A stretch of 33,935 nucleotides of DNA from Bradyrhizobium sp. Ai1a-2 (GCF_000426245.1 NZ_AUEZ01000082.1:1-33935); one strand, 5' to 3'; numbered from the stretch's first letter, positions 16,141 through 24,347 are shown. Notes: generated from the letters alone by a model not told the origin. Numbers and translations: made by a program.

Positions 16141-17937
16141 CTAGCGCCCGATCCCGCGTTTCATTCCGATCGACCACGAAATCCCCTCCCCGCCAACGCT
16201 GCCCGTGACGAGCTGTCCGCGAGCGCGCTCCAGAACCGGCCGCCATGGCACGAGCGCAAAATCATGCGAGCGCTCGATCACAGCGAACCGACCGCTGTTC
16301 AGCGTCAGCATGCGGCGGTACACGCCAGTGACCTTGTCGTCGGCGTTGACCTCGACATGCTCAAGTCCTGTTCGGGCGGAAATCTCCGCTGCAGTCCGGG
16401 CAAGTTCACGAGTCTGTAGCGTCCGTAGTAAATCCCGCGCATAGCGGACCTGGCCACCACGCTCACGGGCGAGCCCCTGCTCCATCAGCCATTGGCGCCT
16501 CGCACGCAGCGCCGTCTCGACTTCCGCCCCCATCCCGGTCGATCCAAGAGCCTCGGGCGCTTTGGCCAGGAGCTGGCGATCGAGCCAGGTCGCCCCCACG
16601 CTTTGCGGCAGGTCCTGAAGACCTTGCCACGACAGCACTGCAATGCGAACCGGATTGCGTGAACGGCGGAGCGCCTCATATCGGAGCGCCCGGTCAAGAT
16701 AGTCCCCGCCGACGCTCCAGCTGCCGTCAGCGAGCCTGTCCACCATCCCTTCGCGCCGCAGCGCTTCCAGCCTGCGCACATGGGATGCGACATACTCGCC
16801 CGATGCCTGTGGGTCGAACTGACGGTGCAGCCGGTCGCTGTAGATGCCAGGGGCAGCGGCGATCTTCGCGATGGTGCAGTCGATCTCCCGCGGCTCGGCC
16901 GGACGAGACCTGAGTTCGACGATGGTATTGCGGACAGGCGGCTCATCATTAGCGGCAAGAGTACCAATCTCGGCATAGTGTGTTCGTCCGTCGATCCCAT
17001 CGAGCACCACATAGCGACGTTCCCTCAATTCGTCCGAGAATCCTTCGCCTACGATCCTCCCGATCAGGCGCTGGCCGCCCTGCTCCGGATCGAAAATCGC
17101 GCAAGTGCTTCCTGCCCGCGAAAGTCCTGCTGCGCCAAGCTCCCGATGCATGGTCTTGATGATGTCACCGCGTTCGCCCATGCGCCTGAGCTTTGGCTCG
17201 AGCTCAGTATCGATCCGCCATCGACCAGGGCTTTCCTCTTCCGCAAGGCCCATCCGCTCGAGGGTTCGCAGCCGCCCCATCCGTGCCGTCTGCCAGGTGG
17301 GTTCGCTTGCGGGTCTTGCGCTGAGGCCGAGCCTCCCTTCGACCGCGTCGCGCAGGATGGCGCGATCGAGGCGCGTGAATCGCTCGGCGGCGATCTCCTG
17401 CCCAATTTTGCGCGCGGCTTCGATGTCCGTCTCCGGTCCGAGCTCGCGGGTGACGAGATCCGACGCCCGCGCTCGCAAGCCGTGAGCAATATAGTCACGG
17501 GCGATGACGAGGTCTTCTCCTGCGTCATCCTTGCCGCGCAGGACGATGTGGCTGTGCGGATGGCCCGTGTTGAAATGATCCACCGCGACCCAGTCGAGCC
17601 TGGTTCCCAGGTCCCGCTCCATTTGCCGCATCAGGTCGCGGATGAAGGGCTTCAGATCCGAAAGCTCGGCGCTATCTTCTGGCGCCACGATGAAGCGAAA
17701 CTGGTGGCGGTCCCCACTGCTTCGCTCGGTGAACGCCTTGCCATCGGCGCGATCGCTTCCCGCATCATAGAGCTCCCCCGGCTCGCCGGCGCGCGTAACG
17801 CCGTCGCGCTGCACATAGCGCAGATGCGCGCGGATGGGCTCGGCGACGATGCGGACGCCCCTCGCCTGCAGGCTGAGGGTGATGATCTCGCCTTGGAAAT
17901 CGTTGCCGACCTTCCTGAAAGAACCGATGGTAGCCAT
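16141..17937 (-). CDS. DUF3363-type conjugative relaxase with a DUF736-derived N-terminus
   Basis: Relaxases nick oriT and lead the strand into the recipient. ATG 17937, with AAGGAG 8 bp upstream, gives 598 residues. Residues 1-34 (MATIGSFRKVGNDFQGEIITLSLQARGVRIVAEP) match the start of DUF736 proteins, a separate gene in related elements. From about residue 36 the sequence is relaxase: AHLRYVQRDGVTR (Tyr41 aligns with the VirD2 catalytic Tyr context QLEYLSRKG), RHQFRFIVAPEDSAELSDLKPF, LGTRLDWVAVDHFNTGHPHSH (His motif at 121-130), then KDLVIARDYIAHG-like sequence and the long DUF3363 C-terminal region. The usual ~100-residue basic N-terminus is missing. The fusion is in frame, apparently from a deletion that joined the two genes. 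Catalytic residues remain, so activity is possible but unproven. Confidence 0.9.
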   Translation of the reverse strand: MATIGSFRKVGNDFQGEIITLSLQARGVRIVAEPIRAHLRYVQRDGVTRAGEPGELYDAGSDRADGKAFTERSSGDRHQFRFIVAPEDSAELSDLKPFIRDLMRQMERDLGTRLDWVAVDHFNTGHPHSHIVLRGKDDAGEDLVIARDYIAHGLRARASDLVTRELGPETDIEAARKIGQEIAAERFTRLDRAILRDAVEGRLGLSARPASEPTWQTARMGRLRTLERMGLAEEESPGRWRIDTELEPKLRRMGERGDIIKTMHRELGAAGLSRAGSTCAIFDPEQGGQRLIGRIVGEGFSDELRERRYVVLDGIDGRTHYAEIGTLAANDEPPVRNTIVELRSRPAEPREIDCTIAKIAAAPGIYSDRLHRQFDPQASGEYVASHVRRLEALRREGMVDRLADGSWSVGGDYLDRALRYEALRRSRNPVRIAVLSWQGLQDLPQSVGATWLDRQLLAKAPEALGSTGMGAEVETALRARRQWLMEQGLARERGGQVRYARDLLRTLQTRELARTAAEISARTGLEHVEVNADDKVTGVYRRMLTLNSGRFAVIERSHDFALVPWRPVLERARGQLVTGSVGGEGISWSIGMKRGIGR

Positions 17938-18060
17938 GTCACTTCTCCTTGAGTTGTGTCGAGCCCGCGACCACCGCGGCCTCGATGGCGATGAACAGGC
18001 CGAAGGCGATCGGCGACGCACCCGCTCAAGGGCCGAAGCGCAGCGGAGGACGGCGGCGGA

Positions 18061-18112
18061 AAGACTTTCTTGCCTCGGGAGGAATGGGCTTTGCCCAGGG
18101 GAAGAAAGTCTT
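18061..18112. repeat. Nested inverted repeat upstream of the relaxase gene
   Basis: AAGACTTTCTT (18061-18071) is mirrored perfectly by AAGAAAGTCTT (18102-18112) over 11 bp, with a second perfect hairpin inside the 30-bp interval, TGGGC-TTT-GCCCA (18085-18097). It lies about 125-175 bp upstream of the relaxase start. It could be a regulatory RNA structure, a protein-binding site or part of an oriT; the sequence alone does not decide. Confidence 0.5.
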
Positions 18113-18544
18113 GACGACGGCGTTGGGGCTCAGACGATCGAGGCGCAGCCGGTCTTCGGCCAGATCAAGCCATCAAGAGGCGAGGTGCGTCACGGGCTGA
18201 ACAGCCCAGGAGAAGACGTGAGCAAACATCGGACTTCAGGATGTAAAAGGTCGGCTCGTTCCAGCGCAGGACAGAAATCGCGTGCGGGAAACACACGATC
18301 GTTGCCGCGATACCGCCCTGATTGCAACCGAGCGCCCGTCCACTGCAGTCGTGCCGAATGACGGGCATCCTGGCCCTGTGGCGCTCCGACGATGCCGTCC
18401 GAAGTTTTCTTCGCAGAGACAAGGACGGACGGATGACAACCCTGACGCGTGAGTGCGGCTGCGTCCACTCGGAACTTGCACCCGGCAGATGCCCGTCACA
18501 ACCACGGGAAAGAGCTTGGAGTCGGTGATGAAGCGGTAGGGCTT

Positions 18545-18572
18545 AGGATGAATGCGAGCGCTCTTTCATCCT
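18545..18572. repeat. Hairpin with palindromic loop
   Basis: AGGATGAA (18545-18552) pairs with TTCATCCT (18565-18572), and the loop contains the palindrome GAGCGCTC (18556-18563). It lies just left of the duplicated upstream region that begins near 18581 and has no counterpart at the second copy near 24490. It may be a terminator for leftward or rightward transcription, but there is no T-run. Confidence 0.35.
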
Positions 18573-18580
18573 GCTCCTTA

Positions 18581-18787
18581 AAGGGCTTGAATCGCACGTA
18601 GCGTCATATTGTAGGATCTCCAAGGTCGCGGACGGTCTCTGGCAACGCGAACCGACACCAATCGGTATCTGGCGATGGCATGGACAGGGCCGTCCGTTTG
18701 ACACTGCTGTGACAAATCTCGCGGCTGAGTTGAGCTGCCCGCTGGTGGACAGTCGCACCGCCGATGTTTGTTGTCAGAGGTGAGACA
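18581..18787 (+). promoter_or_regulatory. Diverged copy of the GMC-operon upstream region
   Basis: Sequence from 18581 to the relict ATG matches the region ahead of the GMC oxidoreductase gene (24487-24717): a shared GGGCTTGAATCG, then CGTCATATTGTA, then GGTGGACAGTCGC and TCAGAGGTGAGA just before the ATG. The inverted-repeat arms are GAATCGCAC (18589-18597) and GTAGGATCT here, so the symmetry is partly lost compared with the perfect copy at 24498-24528. It is the only recognisable regulatory region ahead of the radical SAM gene and may drive it. Confidence 0.55.
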
Positions 18788-18935
18788 ATGACGAGCAATG
18801 CCGTTGATGTATGTGTAGCCGGGAGCGGAGCGATCGGCTCGATAACCGCCCAGGACATCGCCGAAATAAATTCCAGGTGCTCGTTCCGGACCCTCTTCCC
18901 GGCGCCTCACTGGCGACTGTCCAAAGTGCTATAGC
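18788..18935 (+). pseudogene. Relict 5' end of a GMC oxidoreductase gene
   Basis: From ATG 18788 the frame reads MTSNAVDVCVAGSGAIGSITAQDIAE, closely matching the intact gene at 24718 (MTADAVDVCVVGSGASGSTVAHEIAR), including the dinucleotide-binding GxGxxG. A small deletion then shifts frame: in the next frame the text continues KFQVLVPDPLPGASLATVQSAIAK, equivalent to FRVLVLEEGRRLPPGASLATVQSSMDD. The first frame ends at TAG 18932. Homology stops near 18935, about 75 bp before the radical SAM start. This is a partial duplication of the start of the operon and not a working gene. Confidence 0.85.
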
Positions 18936-19009
18936 CAAGGTCGACCTTCATCGGGAATCAGTTTGTTTCGGATATTTGAGCCAACCGGGAAAGTGGATGA
19001 GGATATCCG

Positions 19010-19852
19010 ATGAGTTTACAGGACTTGCGCTCTGCCATCCCCGGCGGCAGGGTCTTGGAAGTGACTACGACGACAGGCTGCATCGTCGGATGTTCTTATT
19101 GTCCGCAGGACAAGTTTGCTGCCCGGCAAAGAGCAGTATCTCATGTGAAGCATCTTCGTCTTGAAGATTTCAAGCGGTGTCTGGCGCGCGTGCCGGCAGC
19201 TGTCGACATTAGTTTTGCCGGCTACTCGGAGCCTTGGCTCAATCCGAATTGCACCGAAATGGTCGAGCATGCTTACGCGTGTGGCCACGACATCCGGATT
19301 TTCACGACACTTGTGGGAATGAACGGGCGGGATCTACGACGCTTGCTGGCGCTGCGCTTTAGGGTTTTCGTGGTCCATGTTTTCGATGATGGCGCTTACA
19401 TGAATAGCCGCCTCGTCAGGCAAAAGTATTTTGATTTGATTCGTCAATTGGTCGACGCCGACATTTCCTCGATTAGATTCGTAGTCGTGGGTGAGGTCCA
19501 TCCCAATATCGTTGAGATCGTCCCTGCCGAAGCGCTAGTTCGCACGTCCGCGCTGAGTAGCAGGGGTGGAAGCGTCGATCCTAAGATGGTTGAACCACGA
19601 CAGTCAGTTGTCGGAGCACTGACATGTGCTGACGAACGACAGTATCGGAATGTTCTTCTCCCAAACGGCGACGTTACTCTCTGCTGCATGGATTTTGAGC
19701 GGCGCCACGTCTTAGGCAATCTTCTGCGCGAGAAATACGAAGAGCTGTTCGAAGGGCCAATTTTTTGCGAAATCGTTGATCGCATGAATGGAATGGAGGG
19801 TTTTCTGCTTTGTAGGATGTGTGAATTTGCCGAACCAAAAGCGTCATGCTGA
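19010..19852 (+). CDS. Radical SAM enzyme with SPASM/twitch-type auxiliary cluster domain
   Basis: Radical SAM enzymes use a [4Fe-4S] cluster and S-adenosylmethionine to start radical chemistry. The 280-residue protein carries the CX3CX2C motif (C24, C28, C31 in TTTGCIVGCSYCPQDKF), a GE-like motif (ISFAGYSEPWLNPN), SSRGG at about 184-188, and a C-terminal cluster domain with C206, C225/C226 (LLPNGDVTLCCMDFERRHVLGNL), C253, C268, C271 and C280. This layout resembles BtrN, the butirosin aminocyclitol dehydrogenase, and other short SPASM enzymes. Peptide or sugar substrates are both possible. It is preceded by the relict GMC start and its regulatory region, linking it to the operon at 24718. By eye it is less GC-rich than that operon. 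A role as dehydrogenase or epimerase on an aminocyclitol or sugar is an inference. Confidence 0.88.
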   Translation: MSLQDLRSAIPGGRVLEVTTTTGCIVGCSYCPQDKFAARQRAVSHVKHLRLEDFKRCLARVPAAVDISFAGYSEPWLNPNCTEMVEHAYACGHDIRIFTTLVGMNGRDLRRLLALRFRVFVVHVFDDGAYMNSRLVRQKYFDLIRQLVDADISSIRFVVVGEVHPNIVEIVPAEALVRTSALSSRGGSVDPKMVEPRQSVVGALTCADERQYRNVLLPNGDVTLCCMDFERRHVLGNLLREKYEELFEGPIFCEIVDRMNGMEGFLLCRMCEFAEPKASC

Positions 19853-20651
19853 TTTCGATGCCGGCGAACTGCCTTGATGGGTGGGCCGGCGCGAATGCAG
19901 ATTTTTCGATTGCCCCCTTGGGGCGGCATGCCCCCTCTGACATCCGCGATTGAATTTTGATGGACTGGGTACTGTTTTCTACCAGTTCGTTCTCTGGCGA
20001 GCGTGTCACAACATCACGGAGCAATGGCATGATGACGTCACATCAAAATCAATCGGCATTGCCATCACGCTGCCACCTTCTGAAGCTTCCAGGTGTCACG
20101 GCATCGGCGCGCGGCTCGGATTGAAGAAGGGATGCTCGCCTTGCTCGGCTTCGGCCTCTGAGAGACGAACGAGCCTCGGGGACGTGCTGATCTGCCACAC
20201 GCCCGACAAGGGCAAGGCGACGAAGGGGCGCGACATTTGGTTTTGATAGCGCCGGCACCGGCACCATCGCAGGTTGCGCGGAGAAACGGCTGATTGCCTT
20301 GAGCACGCGTCCGGCTGCTCCTCAGGCTGCAAACGGCCGCCGGGAATGGCAGTAGCGCAAGCTGAGGAGTTGAGGACGCGCCTTCCCCGAACGGGCCTGC
20401 AGAATTGTCCCAGCCATCTCGGCCACTGTGGCTCAAACTCATCAGTCGGTTTGCAACAACACTCGTGGTTCCGAATCATTTGACTGCGCAAGCGCTCGCG
20501 GCTTTAACGAGGCTAAGGGATGGTTTCATCACTCTGAGCATAGGCATTCTAGTAGCCCATGCGATGGACGCGTTTCGATCAGGGCGCGATCTAGGGCGAC
20601 CTAAGAGCGTCGGTTGGTTTTTTTGAGAACACGTATGGCTACGATCTCTCC
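19853..20651. other. Long region without a recognisable gene
   Basis: Several short overlapping frames exist on both strands (for example minus 20096-20491 and plus 19950-20246), but none has a recognised motif, a good start or consistent codon use. A GC hairpin GCCCC-CTT-GGGGC near 19912-19925 follows the radical SAM stop by about 60 bp and could be a weak terminator. ATTTTGATG at 19954 and CATCAAAAT at 20041 are complementary across about 80 bp. The region probably contains remnants. Confidence 0.4.
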
Positions 20652-21064
20652 ATGGCTGAGCGAGTGACGGTTTTCTTCTATGGTCTGTTCATGGATCCGG
20701 AAGGCCTTCAGGCGAAAGTTCTTCAGCCGGCCAATGTCAGGCAGGCCTATGTCGAGCGGTTTGCACTGAGGCTGGGAGATCGTGCGACGTTGCTGGCCGA
20801 TCCGGACGGGCGGGTCTACGGCACAACCGCGAGTCTCACACACGCCGAGCTGGATCGGCTCTATTCAGGGCCGAGTGTCGCAGCCTATCGACCTGAGCCG
20901 GTTCTAGCCCAATTTGCCGACGGTACGGCCGAGCTTGCGCTTTGTTTCAATCTTCCAATCATCCCGCAGGAAAAGACGGCCAATCCCACCTACGCAGCTG
21001 ACCTGCGAGCGGTCGCGCGGAAGATGGGCTTGCCGGCGTGGCCAGCATCGGAAAGAAAGAGTAA
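20652..21064 (+). pseudogene. Gamma-glutamylcyclotransferase-like gene with a damaged 3' end
   Basis: The frame from ATG 20652 encodes a GGCT/AIG2-fold protein: VTVFFYGLFMDPEGLQAK (the Y-G-x-x-M/N substrate loop), VYGTTASLTHAELDRLYSGPSVAAYRPEPV and a family-like C-terminus NPTYAADLRAVARKMGLPA. After GLPA the text changes abruptly to a basic unrelated tail that runs to 21209. In another frame the same bases give VASIGKKE followed by TAA at 21062-21064, which looks like the proper end (the family ends with something like YVASI). A small deletion near 21038 therefore probably shifted the frame just before the natural stop. The core is complete, so the product could still fold. The activity is not certain, as many family members are not true cyclotransferases. 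Confidence 0.7.
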
Positions 21065-21071
21065 GCGCTAC

Positions 21072-21099
21072 GGCACTGCCCCGCGATGCGGGCAGTGCC
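21072..21099. terminator. GC-rich hairpin after the GGCT-like gene
   Basis: GGCACTGCCC (21072-21081) pairs perfectly with GGGCAGTGCC (21090-21099) around an 8-base loop, starting 8 bp beyond the presumed natural stop at 21064. The 10-bp stem is strong but lacks a T-run on either strand. Its position argues for a transcription terminator of the original gene, and it supports the view that the longer open frame to 21209 is accidental. Confidence 0.5.
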
Positions 21100-21196
21100 A
21101 GCCTATGGCCATCGCGAGTTGGATACATCGCACGGAGGCACAAACCCGCACCCAATCGCATGAACGGCAGCAATCGCCAACGCGCCGGAGTCCAGC

Positions 21197-21430
21197 TTAC
21201 GATTTGTAGCGCTTTGCGAGCTTGGCGAGGGGGAGCTGCTCCTGGCCGTTGTCGAGGGCGAAGACGTCGGTGATGGGGTGATCAGGAAACTTGCTGGACC
21301 TGGGCATTCTCAGGGTCGAGTCGTGGTGAAGCATGCAGACGCGCCCCTCGCCAATGATCTGAGAGCCGCAACCATCTACGCGAGCATACTCGCCGATGCA
21401 GCGATCAAGACATCCAGATCTAAAGACCAT
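21197..21430 (-). CDS. Hypothetical protein fragment, unrecognised
   Basis: A minus-strand frame of 77 codons ends LRMPRSSKFPDHPITDVFALDNGQEQLPLAKLAKRYKS and TAG at 21197. The second half reads like a genuine protein C-terminus, but the N-terminal part is unconvincing and the start is uncertain, so this may be the 3' remnant of a longer gene. I do not recognise the family. It lies between the GGCT-like gene and the cupredoxin-like gene. Confidence 0.25.
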   Translation of the reverse strand: MVFRSGCLDRCIGEYARVDGCGSQIIGEGRVCMLHHDSTLRMPRSSKFPDHPITDVFALDNGQEQLPLAKLAKRYKS

Positions 21431-21519
21431 CCGCTGTGCGTAATGTTTCCAAACGGGGATCGTGAGCAGATGTCACGGTTGCTGCGAGGCACAAATTGTG
21501 TTTCGTGATGTGCAATCGC

Positions 21520-22005
21520 TTATTCAATGACGATCTCGCCCATCATGCCGTGGTCGGCGTGAGTGCGGCCGTCTTTCGCAACGATGCCGCAGCGCAGGTC
21601 GGTGACGCGGCCGGTTGCCACCGGCACGAACCACCATTCCGCCGTTTGCCCGGGATAGACTTCAATCTCGCGGATCGTCCCCTTGAACTCGGCGAGCGCT
21701 GCCAACTTGCCGTCGCGCGTCCCCATAGCCTGGACCTTGCGCGTGTAGATGAGTTGCGCGAAGCCCTGCGAGGTGAAGTAGTGCGCGTCGTTGCTCGGGT
21801 TCTTGAGCACCAGCTTATAGAGCTTGCCGGTCTCGAACCTCAGCTTGTTTGGCACAAACACGTGCTGCCCTGGCTTACCGAGCTCGATTGTAACCTCGAT
21901 CGGCTCTTGCCCGGCCAGATTACCCGCTGCGCGCGCGCCGATCGCGAACGCCATCGACAACAGACCAACGACAGTTAATGTCGAGGTGAAAGCAAATCTG
22001 CGCAT
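21520..22005 (-). CDS. Secreted cupredoxin-like copper-binding protein
   Basis: The start at ATG 22005 is chosen because AGGAGG lies 9 bp upstream; the ATG at 22014 directly abuts that site. The 161-residue product has a signal peptide (MRRFAFTSTLTVVGLLSMAFAIGARA) and a single cupredoxin-like domain: VTIELGKPGQHVFVPNKLRFETGKLYKLVLKNPSNDAHYFTSQGF (His in AHYF as first ligand) and a C-terminal ligand loop LRCGIVAKDGRTHADHGMMGEIVIE with Cys, His and Met in the expected order. It is probably periplasmic and electron-transfer or copper-handling in role. It sits alone on the minus strand, 103 bp downstream of the peroxidase gene in the same direction, and could be co-transcribed with it. Confidence 0.8.
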   Translation of the reverse strand: MRRFAFTSTLTVVGLLSMAFAIGARAAGNLAGQEPIEVTIELGKPGQHVFVPNKLRFETGKLYKLVLKNPSNDAHYFTSQGFAQLIYTRKVQAMGTRDGKLAALAEFKGTIREIEVYPGQTAEWWFVPVATGRVTDLRCGIVAKDGRTHADHGMMGEIVIE

Positions 22006-22116
22006 GATTGTCATCCTCCTAGCTCGCCTGGATGGCGCGCCTCATCCGTTTTCAATCCCGTCAACTATCGAAGCCGTAAGCAGCTCGCGGCCGTTGTAGT
22101 ATCTACTGGCGCGCAT

Positions 22117-24054
22117 TCAGATGTCGAAGATGAAATCATATTTCTGAAGGGCGCAGGCACCAACGCCAATCAGTTCGATGTAGTCATCGCCGACCGACAC
22201 AACGGCATTACCTCGCACGGATGAGATGCAGATATCATCCCAGTCGAGATTTTCGGCGTGTTTGAACTCGAGTTTGTCGACGCCGGGCTGGAAGTCGGTG
22301 ATCGTGGCTCTGGTCCCGCCCTTCTCGAAGACGAAGTGGTCGGCACCGCTCAATCCCGTGAGTATTTGTTTGCCGGTGCCGGCAAACAGGAAATCTCCTT
22401 GTGGGCCGCCGACAAGCGTGTCCTTGCCGTTCGAGCCAATGACGAGCTGTCGCGCCTCGGGATCCTCCGACAAGACGCCGCCTTTTAGTCCGGTGTGTCG
22501 TGTGTATGCGATGAAGACATCGTCCTGAATGTGTTGGCTGTCGGTATTGCGGAGGATGATGTCGGCAAGCGTCGTCTGCTCGATCTGCTGCAATGTCTTG
22601 GCGTCGAAGCCCTGATTTTCGAACCAGAACCGATCACCATCACGCAAGGCCTCGAACTGCATGGCGATGATGGTTTGGAAAGTCTCGCCGACGAGCGCGC
22701 CAGCAGCATGATTCTCGGCCAGGCCCCCGGTCCAAAGGTCGATCAGGTCGACGTTGTTCGAGAACGCCTCCTTCAAGGCCGCCCGCGTTCCCGGATCGCT
22801 TGTGATCTGGTCGATATCCGTATACTGGGCGAGGCCGAGCGTCTCGCGTACATCGTTGAGCGATCCGATCCCGAAATCGCGCTCGCGCTGGATGTTGATC
22901 GCGGCGAGATCCATGCCCACGGGCGGGTCGAAGAGGAAATTTCGCAGATCTTCGACGACGCGAACATCCATGGCCTGCGACGGGTCGCCCGCCAGATGGC
23001 GCAACTGCCCGTCGGCGCCGCCAGAAGCAACAAAATCCGACGGCGGTGCGAAGAAGATATCCTTAAGTTCACGCTCCGATCCTTCGACCACCTCGCCGTT
23101 CTCCGCCAGACTCTCGGTTTCCGCGGATACGATCGAATGCCCGAAGCGGAAGGCGATGTTGAACTCGAGCGAGAGGCGCGGATCGACGCTTGCGTCGTAA
23201 CCGCTGTAAGGCGCAATCGCGTCGCTGCCGAGCAGGTTCGGCAGAAACTCCTTGTAGGTGATGTTCGCGATCTTCGCCGTGACGATGGCGCGCGCGTAGT
23301 TGTAAAGCTGGTCGCCGCTCCAGGTCGGGTGCGCCTTGTGCAGCCTGTCGACCTGGTAATTGTGTTCGCGCACGAACAGCGTGTGCAGCGAGGTCAACGC
23401 AAAATTTTCCGCGACGCGCGGATCGCCGGCGGCAAACATGCCGCCAACGATCGGCAGATTGTCTCCCTCCGAGGTCTTCATGTGTCCGTCGGGCAGGCGC
23501 AGGCTCGCCGCCGTCGCCGCGTCGGAACCGTAGATCATGGAGGCGTCGAGCCAGCCGGCGCTGAAATTGAGGGGAGTGGCCGGATTGTCCGGGCTCGTTC
23601 CGCTCGACGGATCGATGATCGCTTGGGTCATCGGCATGATCGCGCCGTCGCCGAACACCGGGTCGCCGTTGGGCACCACGATGCTGATGTCATTGATGCC
23701 GTCGCTGCGCGTCAGCGTCAGATCGTGATCGATGAACTGGCCCCAGGCATACATGAATGCCGACACGCCTTGCTCGTTTGGGACGTTCGCGTCGCCCTCG
23801 CCGACCACGACATTGCTGATGGTGCGCGGATTGGGGCCATCGAGCGGCTCGGAAACGCCGTCGCTGAAATAAGCGGAACCAATGCGGTCGACCTCCGTGC
23901 CGGCGACATTGAGGTTGGGGTCAGAGAGATTGTTTCCCGAACCGTCAAAGCTGCGGAACTGCACTGTGACCGGGGACGGTTGCGCGTGCCCGTCCCAAAC
24001 CTGGTGGCCCTGGATCGTCCAGTGGAACTCGCTCGATGGTCCCCGCTCAACCAT
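22117..24054 (-). CDS. Animal-type haem peroxidase with calcium-binding repeats
   Basis: The 645-residue protein belongs to the peroxidase-cyclooxygenase superfamily. Seen are the distal His in FMYAWGQFIDHDLTLTR (H110), the GDPRVAENFALTSLHTLFVREHNYQVDRL segment, and the proximal His in AFRFGHSIVS (H306). Near residues 550-600 there are RTX/haemolysin-type Gly-Asp repeats (IGSNGKDTLVGGPQGDFLFAGTG) followed by a C-terminal TITDFQPGVDKLEF block, which suggests calcium-dependent folding and type I secretion; no signal peptide is present, as expected for that route. The start at 24054 is the longest ATG in frame but without a good ribosome site. Another frame upstream (DFDVDYRSGEPVWNG) reads like protein, so a frameshift may have removed a true N-terminus. 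Fur-like repeats lie about 115 bp upstream. Confidence 0.88.
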   Translation of the reverse strand: MVERGPSSEFHWTIQGHQVWDGHAQPSPVTVQFRSFDGSGNNLSDPNLNVAGTEVDRIGSAYFSDGVSEPLDGPNPRTISNVVVGEGDANVPNEQGVSAFMYAWGQFIDHDLTLTRSDGINDISIVVPNGDPVFGDGAIMPMTQAIIDPSSGTSPDNPATPLNFSAGWLDASMIYGSDAATAASLRLPDGHMKTSEGDNLPIVGGMFAAGDPRVAENFALTSLHTLFVREHNYQVDRLHKAHPTWSGDQLYNYARAIVTAKIANITYKEFLPNLLGSDAIAPYSGYDASVDPRLSLEFNIAFRFGHSIVSAETESLAENGEVVEGSERELKDIFFAPPSDFVASGGADGQLRHLAGDPSQAMDVRVVEDLRNFLFDPPVGMDLAAINIQRERDFGIGSLNDVRETLGLAQYTDIDQITSDPGTRAALKEAFSNNVDLIDLWTGGLAENHAAGALVGETFQTIIAMQFEALRDGDRFWFENQGFDAKTLQQIEQTTLADIILRNTDSQHIQDDVFIAYTRHTGLKGGVLSEDPEARQLVIGSNGKDTLVGGPQGDFLFAGTGKQILTGLSGADHFVFEKGGTRATITDFQPGVDKLEFKHAENLDWDDICISSVRGNAVVSVGDDYIELIGVGACALQKYDFIFDI

Positions 24055-24168
24055 TTGAAGCCATTCCAGACGGGCTCACCGGACCGGTAGTCGACGTCGA
24101 AATCATCATGCTGCGGGCCAAATTTGCCCGGCCAACGCAGTGCGCGCATACGAGACCCCACCGATATT

Positions 24169-24217
24169 TGCAAATGCGAACGAGTTGCACAACTAATGCA
24201 AATGCGAATGAGTTGCA
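24169..24217. promoter_or_regulatory. Tandem 21-bp repeats resembling iron-responsive operators
   Basis: TGCAAATGCGAACGAGTTGCA (24169-24189) and a copy with one change (24197-24217) lie 28 bp apart. Each unit has a partial dyad (TGCAA...TTGCA) and a 7-1-7 core TGCGAAT-N-AGTTGCA of the kind bound by Fur-family regulators. They lie upstream of the minus-strand peroxidase gene, so iron- or metal-dependent control of it is plausible. The regulator is inferred only from resemblance; no experiment or search supports it here. Confidence 0.45.
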
Positions 24218-24329
24218 ATAAGGATTTGAGTGGACTGTGCAGCGTCGGCGAGGGCTTCCGGGTCTTAAAGCGCCCGGTAGCCGCGCTGAAGCTATCGCGC
24301 TAATCCGTGCACAACTGCCGTTGGCCTTC

Positions 24330-24347
24330 CATTCTTACATGAGAATG
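24330..24347. repeat. Small inverted repeat
   Basis: CATTCT-TACATG-AGAATG is a perfect 6-bp stem in the divergent region between the peroxidase gene and the GMC operon, about 280 bp upstream of the peroxidase start. It may be a further regulator site. The surrounding 24218-24480 holds no gene that I can support. Confidence 0.3.

Larger units (their letters stand above)
17938..18580. other. Upstream region of the DUF736-relaxase fusion, no intact gene
   Basis: This stretch would normally carry the promoter of a DUF736 gene. It contains a nested inverted repeat (18061-18112) and a hairpin (18545-18572), listed separately. Short minus-strand frames around 18165-18505 show no recognisable motif and overlap in several frames, which fits decayed sequence. 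The genes that usually lie between DUF736 and the relaxase in related ICEs (replication initiator, ParA, TraF peptidase, transglycosylase) are absent. Confidence 0.45.

Noticed and set aside
19954..20049. Complementary words ATTTTGATG and CATCAAAAT about 80 bp apart
   Set aside because: Nine-base complementarity over such distance in AT-richer DNA is easily chance, and no gene or function is linked to it.
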